A DNA stretch of 17,075 bases, from the NCBI GenBank assembly GCA_030592565.1, contig JAUVIX010000027.1, positions 1-17,075 on the forward strand. The letters run 5' to 3'. The notes below the pieces were generated by a model that searched no databases, had not been told where the DNA came from, and saw only the letters and a list, made by a program, of their open reading frames with translations. Shown here piece after piece: positions 1 through 6,398 of this stretch (positions are counted from its first letter, which is position 1; every line of letters begins with the position of its first letter). Both the position numbers and the translations under genes were made by a program. Source of the DNA: Chlorobiota bacterium. Lineage in GTDB: Bacteria; Bacteroidota; Bacteroidia; Bacteroidales; JAADJA01.

Positions 1-142
1 AAGGAATCTTTGCTTCAGGATTAATCAGTGTGATGAATTCATCTACAACCTTTTTCCCATTATGCACAAAAATGGCTATCTCGGTAATTTTACCGTTTTT
101 AGGACCAAGACCTGTTGTTTCTATGTCTATAATTGAGTACAA
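1..142 (-). CDS. DnaQ-like 3'-5' exonuclease, N-terminal fragment (runs off the window edge)
   Basis: The minus strand reads MYSIIDIETTGLGPKNGKIT and continues EIAIFVHNGKKVVDEF, ending near INPEAKIP at the window edge. The IDIETTG block is the Exo I motif of the DEDD exonuclease family (DnaQ/epsilon type), whose Asp and Glu bind catalytic metal. The only plausible start is TTG at 142-140, because an in-frame TAG lies about 10 codons upstream. In Bacteroidota such proteins often carry a C-terminal GIY-YIG domain, but that part lies outside the window. The gene reads in the same direction as the regulator that ends at 345, so co-transcription with this DNA-damage module is possible. The 202-bp gap between them is full of repeats, so it may also be independent. 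Family assignment is fairly sure; subtype is not. Confidence 0.72.
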   Translation of the reverse strand, partial: MYSIIDIETTGLGPKNGKITEIAIFVHNGKKVVDEFITLINPEAKIP

Positions 143-241
143 ATATTTGTTTTTATTAAAAAGTTCGGTCTAAGTAGCCACAGATTCACAGATCAGTAAA
201 AAAATCCAATCTTCCATTGTTCCTTGCCTATAAAAAACTGC

Positions 242-276
242 AAATTGCAACAAACATTGAACATTATACCTTGAAC
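242..276. repeat. Degenerate 7-bp periodic tract (TTGAAC type)
   Basis: The tract divides into heptads AAATTGC, AACAAAC, ATTGAAC, ATTATAC and CTTGAAC, a 7-bp register with a recurring TTGAAC core. It is non-coding and lies between the exonuclease start and the regulator stop. It resembles the heptameric short tandem repeats known from other bacterial intergenic regions, but the period is degenerate and only five units long. Confidence 0.4.
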
Positions 277-287
277 CCTTTCACCAA

Positions 288-338
288 AACCTACAAGGTT
301 CATTTTTCCCTCAGGCCACCTCGCAAACCTTGCAGGTT
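288..338. repeat. Two AACCT-N3-AGGTT palindromic repeats
   Basis: The 13-bp palindromes are AACCTACAAGGTT (288-300) and AACCTTGCAGGTT (326-338). They have identical arms and different 3-bp centres. They lie just after the stop codon of the regulator at 345, so in its transcript they would be in the 3' UTR. The second copy is identical to the one at 2988-3000. The family recurs in every larger gap of the 0-6.1 kb module except the operator region. Confidence 0.75.
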
Positions 339-344
339 AGCCCA

Positions 345-1145
345 CTATATCTCCAACTTCATCTGTATAGCTTTCACCTCTTTTCTCAGTGCCCTGACTT
401 CCTGTGCAATGTCATCTTTTTCAGTATTTGCTTCAGGTATTTCAGAACTGATAAAATTTACAAATTTCCATATCTCTTTTATATCCTTAACGCTAATCTC
501 ATAAGGTTCGTAAATTTTGTTTAGAGAGTGTAGGTGTAGCTGACCATCCTTTTCAATTTTATTCTCCACAACTTTGAAAACAATTCCTTCATCAAGAGTG
601 ATGACAATACAAGGCTGCCCGTCTTTTATGTAATTCCAGTTTTCGATGTATTCGCCTGTTACCCACGATTTGTCAGGGATTGGCAGCATTGAATCACCGG
701 AAATTTGAAAAGTGCGGTATTTGCGTTCTTTCGACAGAAAAGGAAGTTTAAATGTTGGCAGTACTTTAATATATTCAGGGTCGGCAAATCCGCAGGTATA
801 TCCGGCTTTTGCTTTTTCATTTACAAGTTCAATATTATCTTCGTTTTCGTTGTCAACTGTAGTTGCAAGTATTCTGATATTACCACCATTAATGAAAACA
901 TCGTAACCTCTTTCAAGCTGAGTTAACTGGCTTTCGGGTAGCTCTGCAAGGTTAATCTTAACAAGAGTGTCGATTGCGATTTTGAAATAATCGGAGAAAG
1001 CCATCAGAACTCCCACGCCTGGTCTGGCCACATTGTTTTCGTAACCGCTGAGGGTTGAACGCTTCATGTTTAGGGCAAAGGCAACGTCATCCTGTGTGCG
1101 TCCTTTTCTTTTTCTTAGAAATTTGATATTACTGCTGAAATACAT
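345..1145 (-). CDS. LexA-like XRE-family repressor with S24 self-cleavage domain
   Basis: Predicted 266-aa repressor of the LexA/CI/UmuD type. Residues about 5-60 form an XRE helix-turn-helix (NIKFLRKRKGRTQDDVAFAL, then STLSGYEN). A linker leads to an S24 peptidase domain: candidate Ala-Gly cleavage site A114-G115 (AKAGYT), nucleophile Ser152 in SGDSMLP, and general-base Lys191 in GIVFKVVEN. All three parts of the self-cleavage machinery are therefore present. Residues 243-266 look like a short coiled coil. In this family, RecA filaments on single-stranded DNA trigger cleavage and derepression; that this happens here is inference. The start codon is one base downstream of the TAA of the four-helix-bundle gene, so the pair is translationally coupled. 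The dinB-dnaE genes diverge from this operon, and twin palindromes between them are the likely operators. It differs from classical LexA in having an XRE domain rather than a winged helix. Confidence 0.88.
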   Translation of the reverse strand: MYFSSNIKFLRKRKGRTQDDVAFALNMKRSTLSGYENNVARPGVGVLMAFSDYFKIAIDTLVKINLAELPESQLTQLERGYDVFINGGNIRILATTVDNENEDNIELVNEKAKAGYTCGFADPEYIKVLPTFKLPFLSKERKYRTFQISGDSMLPIPDKSWVTGEYIENWNYIKDGQPCIVITLDEGIVFKVVENKIEKDGQLHLHSLNKIYEPYEISVKDIKEIWKFVNFISSEIPEANTEKDDIAQEVRALRKEVKAIQMKLEI

Positions 1146-1146
1146 A

Positions 1147-1563
1147 TTATTGATGGTTTTCTGTTTCTAATACGAATGACTCTGTATATGGTAAACTTAA
1201 TTCGGGAGAGTTACTCTCAACCTCTCTTATCTGTTCCGCAATTTTGTTTTTGAGTTTTAAATAGCCTCTAATCAGTTCGTTGGAGGTTTTTTCTTTAAAA
1301 TGTGTTCCTTTTATCTTTTGAAGTAGCGTCAATGCATCATCACAAGCGTTGAATCCCTGCCTGAGTAATCCGGCTGACTGCTTTTCGTTTTCTCTGACGG
1401 TATGGCTTTCGACAATCAGGTCTTTTATCCTGACCGATACTCTTCTTAGATTATTACCATGCCTCATTAACTCCTGACGGGGTAAAACCATATTGAAACG
1501 GTAAACATTTATGGCAAGATTGAAAGCTATTTTATAAATCTCTAAATTTTCGTAATTATTCAT
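1147..1563 (-). CDS. Four-helix-bundle protein (S23/Avd-like family)
   Basis: A 138-aa cytosolic, all-helical protein. The opening NYENLEIYKIAFNLAINVY matches the start of the four-helix-bundle family named after 23S rRNA intervening-sequence proteins (S23p type, related to Avd of diversity-generating retroelements), and length fits the family. The middle segment (RRVSVRIKDLIVESHTVREN) aligns with the usual helix 2 but is divergent, lacking the common IAEG motif. The basic helices would suit nucleic-acid or protein binding; no catalytic residues are seen. It is the first gene of the operon, with only one base between its TAA and the repressor ATG, and it faces dinB across the operator region. 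Its role in the damage module is unknown; an accessory or anti-repressor role is inference. The operon leader is about 115 nt if the promoter at 1687-1716 is used. Confidence 0.75.
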   Translation of the reverse strand: MNNYENLEIYKIAFNLAINVYRFNMVLPRQELMRHGNNLRRVSVRIKDLIVESHTVRENEKQSAGLLRQGFNACDDALTLLQKIKGTHFKEKTSNELIRGYLKLKNKIAEQIREVESNSPELSLPYTESFVLETENHQ

Positions 1564-1649
1564 AGCATCTGTATTTAGTTGATAAATAGTATTGTAGTGA
1601 TTTGTTTGTAAAATTCATATTAAAATATTCTTCGTGTTTAAAATAAAAT

Positions 1650-1688
1650 GATTATATTGTAATCGCTTTTATGATTAAAAACTAATCA
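1650..1688. promoter_or_regulatory. Twin palindromic candidate operators (GATTA-N5-TAATC x2)
   Basis: O1 is GATTA (1650-1654), TATTG, TAATC (1660-1664). O2 is TGATTA (1672-1677), AAAAC, TAATCA (1683-1688). Both have the same arm sequence and the same 5-bp spacer, and their centres (1657 and 1680) are 23 bp apart, about two helical turns. They sit in the middle of the divergent gap, 87 bp from the four-helix-bundle start and 96 bp from dinB. O2 overlaps the last bases of the minus-strand -7 element and its expected start site. The best candidate ligand is the adjacent XRE-S24 repressor; that is inference. Confidence 0.6.
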
Positions 1689-1716
1689 AAAGTAATACTA
1701 ATTTTTTAAATGTCAA
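1687..1716 (-). promoter_or_regulatory. Bacteroidota-type promoter of the four-helix-bundle/repressor operon
   Basis: On the minus strand, a -33 element TTG (1716-1714), a 19-bp spacer and a -7 element TACTTTTG (1694-1687) match the Bacteroidota consensus TTTG / TAnnTTTG with the usual spacing. The expected start site near 1680 falls at the centre of operator O2, so a repressor bound there would block initiation. No equally good promoter is visible for dinB on the plus strand; the nearest is a TATTTTTTG at 1718-1726 with one extra base. Confidence 0.6.
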
Positions 1717-1783
1717 GTATTTTTTGATTTTTTTTTGATGAAATTTTAAATTTCCGGTTTATCCGGGCCAGGCACTTAAGTAA

Positions 1784-2929
1784 ATGAACACTAAAAACCG
1801 TTGCATAGTGCATCTCGACCTTGACACCTTTTTCGTGTCTGTTGAGCGTTTGAACAACAATTCTTTGATTGGGAAGCCCGTGATTATTGGTGGTACTTCC
1901 GACCGGGGAGTAGTGGCATCGTGTAGCTATGAAGCGCGGCAGTTTGGTGTGCATTCGGCTATGCCAATGAAATTTGCTCGTACTCTTTGCGATCACGCTG
2001 TCGTGATTCGTGGTGATATGGATCAGTACAGCAAATATTCAAAAAACGTAACTGAAATAGTTGCCGAACAGGCTCCGGTTTACGAAAAGGCCTCTATTGA
2101 TGAGCATTATCTTGACATAACGGGAATGGACCGCTTTTTTGGAAACCTGAAATGGTCGCAGGAGTTGAGGCAACGGATTATTAAGGAGACAGGCCTGCCA
2201 ATATCTTTCGGAGTTTCAGTAAATAAAACGGTCTCAAAAATTGCAACAGGAGAGGCCAAGCCAAACGGACTGCTACAGGTATCGCAAATGGGGGTGCAGC
2301 CTTTTTTGAACCCATTATCAATAAAAAAAATACCGATGATAGGAAATAAGACTTATCATCTGCTGCGGTCGATGGGCATATCCGACATTAAAACATTGAG
2401 GCAGGTGCCACCCGATATGATGAGCCGTGTGATGGGAAAGAACGGAATTGTGATCTGGAAAAAGGCCAATGGGATTGATATGACTCCGGTAAGGCAATAT
2501 TCTGAGCGGAAGTCAATAGGCACGGAGCGGACTTTTGAAACGGATACCATTGATGTGACGATGCTACGAAATCTGCTTATAAGTATGGTCGAAAAAATTA
2601 CTTTTCAGTTGCGGAAAAAGCAAAAGCTTACCTCTTGTGTTACTGTAAAAATAAGGTATTCCAATTTTGATACCCATACTTTGCAGAAGCACATTCCTTA
2701 TACAGCTTTTGATCACATTCTTATTGATACTACCCTAGGGCTTTTCAAGAGGCTGTATCATCGCAGGATGCTCGTGAGGCTGATAGGTGTTAAATTTAGC
2801 CATCTTGTACAAGGTTCGCAGCAACTGAATATGTTTGAAGATACGCCGGAGATGACAAGCTTGTATCAGACAATGGACAAGATAAGACTGAGATTTGGAA
2901 GTGATGCTATTAGGAGGGCGGTGATTTAA
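1784..2929 (+). CDS. dinB: Y-family DNA polymerase IV (DinB)
   Basis: A 381-aa translesion polymerase with all catalytic parts. Metal ligand Asp12 lies in HLDLDTFF (10-17) beside the steric-gate aromatics F16/F17. SIDEHYLD (104-111) supplies Asp106 and Glu107. Residues 49-62 (YEARQFGVHSAMPM) are the fingers motif. Helix-hairpin-helix thumb residues fall near 180-215 and a little-finger domain fills roughly 240-345. QLNMF at 347-351 is a C-terminal beta-clamp-binding motif. The canonical SxDEAYLD alanine is histidine here. Because the active site is intact it is not an ImuB, whose polymerase centre is dead. It is divergent from the repressor operon across the twin operators and lies 197 bp before dnaE on the same strand. 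Damage induction is expected from context. The ATG at 1784 puts the conserved block at the normal N-terminal position. Confidence 0.93.
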   Translation: MNTKNRCIVHLDLDTFFVSVERLNNNSLIGKPVIIGGTSDRGVVASCSYEARQFGVHSAMPMKFARTLCDHAVVIRGDMDQYSKYSKNVTEIVAEQAPVYEKASIDEHYLDITGMDRFFGNLKWSQELRQRIIKETGLPISFGVSVNKTVSKIATGEAKPNGLLQVSQMGVQPFLNPLSIKKIPMIGNKTYHLLRSMGISDIKTLRQVPPDMMSRVMGKNGIVIWKKANGIDMTPVRQYSERKSIGTERTFETDTIDVTMLRNLLISMVEKITFQLRKKQKLTSCVTVKIRYSNFDTHTLQKHIPYTAFDHILIDTTLGLFKRLYHRRMLVRLIGVKFSHLVQGSQQLNMFEDTPEMTSLYQTMDKIRLRFGSDAIRRAVI

Positions 2930-2943
2930 GAGTTATGCGTTAA
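2930..2943. repeat. Two heptads (GAGTTAT, GCGTTAA) after dinB
   Basis: GAGTTAT at 2930-2936 and GCGTTAA at 2937-2943 directly follow the dinB stop. They share their sequence and 7-bp register with the longer tract at 3017-3044, where the last unit is GCGTTGA. They are probably remnants of the same element. Confidence 0.4.
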
Positions 2944-2949
2944 ATGGCT

Positions 2950-3000
2950 AACCTGTAAGGTCTGCGTCGGGGCTTGTGTGTGAGGTGAACCTTGCAGGTT
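2950..3000. repeat. Two AACCT-N3-AGGTT palindromes in the dinB-dnaE gap
   Basis: The first copy (2950-2962) reads AACCTGTAAGGTC, one mismatch in the right arm. The second (2988-3000) is AACCTTGCAGGTT, identical to the copy at 326-338 on the other side of the module. Both lie in the 197-bp gap between dinB and dnaE. Confidence 0.7.
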
Positions 3001-3016
3001 TTCGGGTGAGAGACTG

Positions 3017-3044
3017 GAGTTATGAGTTATGTGTTATGCGTTGA
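3017..3044. repeat. Four-unit heptad tandem repeat (GAGTTAT type)
   Basis: Units GAGTTAT (3017-3023), GAGTTAT (3024-3030), GTGTTAT (3031-3037) and GCGTTGA (3038-3044) follow each other without a gap. This is a clear 7-bp tandem repeat with increasing divergence. It sits between palindromic copies and outside any gene. Confidence 0.7.
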
Positions 3045-3098
3045 CCAACCTGTTAGGTTTGTGTGAGGGACAAGGCGCAGAAAAACCTAACAGGTTGG
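3045..3098. repeat. Long inverted repeat made of two oppositely centred AACCT palindromes
   Basis: The 16-bp segments 3045-3060 and 3083-3098 are perfect reverse complements. Each contains one 13-bp palindrome (AACCTGTTAGGTT and AACCTAACAGGTT). A transcript could form a 16-bp stem with a 22-nt loop, or two small hairpins. It lacks a T-tract, so it is not a typical intrinsic terminator. Since it lies 29 bp before dnaE, it could still affect dnaE expression or mRNA stability. Confidence 0.72.
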
Positions 3099-3126
3099 GA
3101 TGGATAAAAATTAGATTCAAAAATGT

Positions 3127-6063
3127 ATGTACATAAATTGCCATTCATACTACAGCTTACGTTACGGCACATTGTCAATTGAAAAATTGATAGAGACAGC
3201 CAGGGAGCATAATGTTGATGCTTTAGCTTTGACCGACATCAATAATTCAATGGGAATGATATCTTTTGTGAAGCAGTGTCGCAAAAATGGGATTAAGCCC
3301 ATAGCAGGAATTGAAATACGAAACGGAAACAAGCACCTCTACATCTTAATAGCCCGTGATAATGAAGGGTTCAAAGAAGTGAATGATTTTGTCACATTTC
3401 ATAATCTCAACAAAAAGTAGTATCCCGAAACTGCTCCAAAACTGGACAACGTTTTTGTAATTTATCCTTTTGGGAGCAGTAGTGCCGATAGGCTTGCAGA
3501 GAATGAATTTATCGGTGTCAGGTCATTTGAGGTCTTGAAATTGTTCACATCTGATTACCTGAAAGATATTTCGAAACTCGTTATCAGGCAGCCTGTTACC
3601 TTTAATGATGATACGGGATATGAACTTCATAAAAATTTGCGAGCAGTTGATAACAATAATCTTATTAGCAAGCTTACACCTGAGATGGTTGCACATAAGT
3701 CAGAAGTGATGATGCCTACTGACAAGTTGTTAAAATATTACGAAAGATATCCTGAAATAGTCAGAAATACGGAAAAGCTGATCAATCGGTGCGAAATATA
3801 TTTTGATTTTAACACATTAAAAAATAAAAGAGCGTTCACCGGAAATATTGAAGATGACAAAATTCTCCTTCGTAAGCTGGCTTTTGATGGACTTGAATGT
3901 CGCTATGGGAGACAAGATAAAGTGGCCCGTGAGCGTGTTGAAAAGGAGTTGGGGATAATTTTTAAGTTGGGTTTTTGTGCATATTTTCTTATTACCTGGG
4001 ATATTATACGCTACTCAATGTCGAGGGGATTTTATCACGTTGGGAGAGGTAGTGGCGCAAATAGTGTTGTTGCCTACTGTTTGAAAATCACTGATGTTGA
4101 CCCTATTGACTTAAACCTTTACTTTGAGCGTTTTATTAATCCAAAACGTACAAGTCCGCCTGATTTTGATATTGATTATTCGTGGCGCGAGCGAGAGGAG
4201 GTGCAGGACTATATCTTCAAGCGATACGGTCACGAGCACATTGCACTTCTTGGAGCCACATCCACTTTCAAAAAAAGATCAATCTTCAGGGAACTTGGAA
4301 AGGTGCACGGCCTGCCTAAGGTTGAAATTGATGCTTTGGTTGAAAATCCGCAGGCAGATACAAACCGGAACCTAATAACAGAAAAAATATTTAAGATGTC
4401 GGAGCAGCTTGCCGGATTCCCTAATCTGCGAAGCATACACGCAGGTGGAATTCTGATTTCCGAAAAGCCTGTAACATATTATACCGCTCTTGATCTGCCA
4501 CCAAAAGGTTTTCTTACGACACAATGGGGTATGTATGTTGCCGAAGGCATTGGATTTGAGAAACTTGATATCCTTAGTCAGCGCGGAATTGGACATATTC
4601 GTGATGCGGCTGAGATAATTCTCAGAAACAGGGGTATTAAAGTTGATGTGCACAATGTTGACAAATTTAAAAAAGATAAACGGGTAAAGCAGCAATTGAA
4701 AAGAGGAGAGACTATCGGCTGTTTTTACATCGAGAGTCCTGCAATGCGCGGGTTACTGAAGAAGTTGCATTGTGATAATTATCTTACTTTGGTAGCAGCC
4801 AGTTCTATAATCCGTCCGGGAGTGGCCCGTTCAGGAATGATGAAGGAATATATCAAACGGTTTCACAATCCCGGCAAAATAGAATACCTTCATCCTGTTA
4901 TGAAAGATCAGCTTAAAGAGACTTTCGGTGTGATGGTTTATCAGGAAGATGTGCTGAAAGTTTGTCATCATTTTGCCGGTCTCGACCTTGCCGACGCCGA
5001 TGTGTTGCGACGGGCAATGAGTGGAAAATACAGGGGTAATACAGAGATGATGCATATTGTGGAGAAATTTTTTAGCAATTGCAGAGCTAAAGGTTATCCC
5101 GATACATTAACGAAAGAGGTGTGGAGGCAAATTGAATCTTTTGCAGGATACTCTTTTTCAAAAGCCCATTCTGCATCTTATGCTGTCGAAAGCTTTCAGA
5201 GCCTTTATCTGAAAGCCTGGTTTCCACTTGAATTTATTACTGCTGTGATTAATAATTTCGGTGGATTTTACCATACATGGGTCTATTTTAATGAAGCCCG
5301 GCGGCAGGGAGCAAATATAGAACTTCCATGCGTGAACAACAGTAAATTCCTGACAACCATTAAAGGGAAAAGCATTTATATAGGCTTTATTCATATCGCA
5401 AATTTTGAAAAAAAAACCGGCAGGCAAATTCAGGCTGAGCGTGAGTGCAACGGGAGGTTTCGTAGCCTGGAAGATTTTATCTTGCGCGTTCCTGTTGGAC
5501 TTGAGCAACTCATTATTCTGATAAGGGCAAATGCTTTCAGATTTACAGCCAAATCCAAGGCAGAGCTTTTATGGGAGGTTCATTTGCTTATAAATAAGAA
5601 TATCCCCAAAAACGACAAGTCTCTTTTCTACACTCCGCCAAAACAATTCACCTTGCCAAAACTAGAACACAGTAGCGTTGAAGATGCTTATGATGAGATT
5701 GAATTGCTTGGCTTTCCTGTTACTCTTCCATATTTCGATTTACTAAAAACGGAATTCAGAGGAGAGCTTATGGCAAAAGAGATGATTCACAATGTCGGGA
5801 AGAAAGTTAGGCTGGTAGGGCATCTCGTAACCCTGAAATATGTAAAGACAGTGAAGAAAGAGTGGATGCATTTCGGTACTTTTTTCGACGCGAAAGGTGA
5901 GTTTTTTGACACGGTCCATTTTCCTAACTCGTTAAAGAACTACCCTTTCAAAGGCAAAGGTCTCTATTTGATGTTTGGCGAAATAACCCAGGAATTTGGG
6001 TTTGCAACCTTAACTGTTGAAAAATTGGCAAAGCTTCCTCTGAAGAGTGACCCGAGGGCGTAG
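3127..6063 (+). pseudogene. dnaE: DnaE-family DNA polymerase III alpha subunit (DnaE2/error-prone type), interrupted by one in-frame TAG
   Basis: One reading frame runs from ATG 3127 to TAG 6063 (978 residues) but contains TAG at 3418-3420, codon 98. Reading through gives YPETAPKLDNVFVIYPFGSS, which continues the fold, so this is one gene rather than two. The N-terminal PHP domain has degenerate metal ligands (NCH for HxH at 4-6, LTDI for LTDH). GRGSGANS starts near 306. Catalytic Asp346 and Asp348 lie in PDFDIDY, and the third, Asp481, in EKLDIL. Helix-hairpin-helix and OB-fold regions follow, the OB fold about 892-970. The length suits short second-copy DnaE enzymes found with damage-induced Y-family polymerases. 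No terminator separates it from dinB. As written, only a 97-aa PHP fragment, or an 842-aa product from TTG 3535 lacking the first 136 residues, could be made. A recent nonsense allele or a sequence error is likelier than old decay, because all the rest is intact. Confidence 0.88.
3418..3420 (+). other. Premature in-frame TAG in dnaE
   Basis: The codon follows FHNLNKK and precedes YPETAP. A single C-to-T change from CAG (Gln) would create it. No frameshift is involved: upstream and downstream segments share one frame. TAG serves as a normal stop for the regulator at 345 and for dnaE itself at 6061-6063, so reassignment is unlikely. Confidence 0.9.
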
Positions 6064-6084
6064 GGTTTATATATGATGGGAGGC

Positions 6085-6095
6085 AACCTTGCAGG
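6085..6095. repeat. Decayed copy of the AACCT palindrome
   Basis: AACCTTGCAGG is followed by ATT rather than TT, so the left arm and centre match the copies at 326-338 and 2988-3000 while the right arm is broken. It lies 22 bp after the dnaE stop and marks the right end of the repeat-rich module. Confidence 0.5.
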
Positions 6096-6178
6096 ATTGA
6101 GGTGAAGAGTTAGGTGGTTGTGAGATTTGGTATTTTTATACAATGTTGGAATAAAAAAAATGCAAATTATTAGAATTA

Positions 6179-6256
6179 ATGAATTTATCTTTGTCGAAAT
6201 ATTTTGAGGAACTTGACAAAACAGAGGATTATCTGGAAATTGTCAAACGTGCTTAA
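6179..6256 (+). other. 25-codon ORF, possible gene relic
   Basis: ATG to TAA encodes a 25-residue, helix-prone acidic peptide beginning MNLSLSKYFEELDKTEDYL. The frame is closed by TAA nine codons upstream of the ATG. I do not recognise a family. It could be the tail of a degraded gene, a chance ORF, or a small peptide; a TATCTTTG -7-like string inside it (6186-6193) is unsupported by a -33 element. Confidence 0.2.
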
Positions 6257-6322
6257 ATCATCATTCTATCAATTTCTTCTTTCTTAATAATTTCAGGATA
6301 AAAGAAACCTTATTAAAAAACT

Positions 6323-6369
6323 CTTGTCTTTAAGTAAAAGAGGTTATTTTTGTGATCTCTCAATAACCT
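6323..6369 (+). promoter_or_regulatory. Promoter of the patatin gene with an overlapping inverted repeat
   Basis: CTTG (6323-6326), 18 bp, then TATTTTTG (6345-6352) fit the Bacteroidota TTTG / TAnnTTTG promoter. Transcription should start near 6358, about 40 nt before the GTG at 6399. AGGTTAT (6341-6347) and ATAACCT (6363-6369) form a perfect 7-bp inverted repeat spanning the -7 element and the start site. It could be an operator or a 5' hairpin; the function is inferred from position only. Confidence 0.6.
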
Positions 6370-6398
6370 GAAATATTTAACGTTTTGTTTTTAATTCA

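Larger units (their letters stand above)
6064..6398. other. 335-bp intergenic region between dnaE and the patatin gene
   Basis: It contains a decayed palindromic repeat (6085-6095), a 25-codon ORF of doubtful meaning (6179-6256), the patatin promoter (6323-6352) and an inverted repeat around the expected transcription start (6341-6369). No clear dnaE terminator, RNA gene or mobile element is visible. Confidence 0.6.

Noticed and set aside
1784..2929. ImuB rather than DinB
   Set aside because: The catalytic Asp12, Asp106 and Glu107 are all present. ImuB proteins lack the active site and carry a different C-terminal tail.
2930..3098. CRISPR array
   Set aside because: Repeats are 7 or 13 bp, palindromic or tandem without regular spacers, and no cas gene is nearby.
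3535..6063. A separate 842-aa polymerase gene starting with TTG
   Set aside because: The frame is continuous with 3127-3417 apart from one TAG, and codons 99-136 encode family-like sequence. It is the body of one interrupted dnaE rather than an independent gene.
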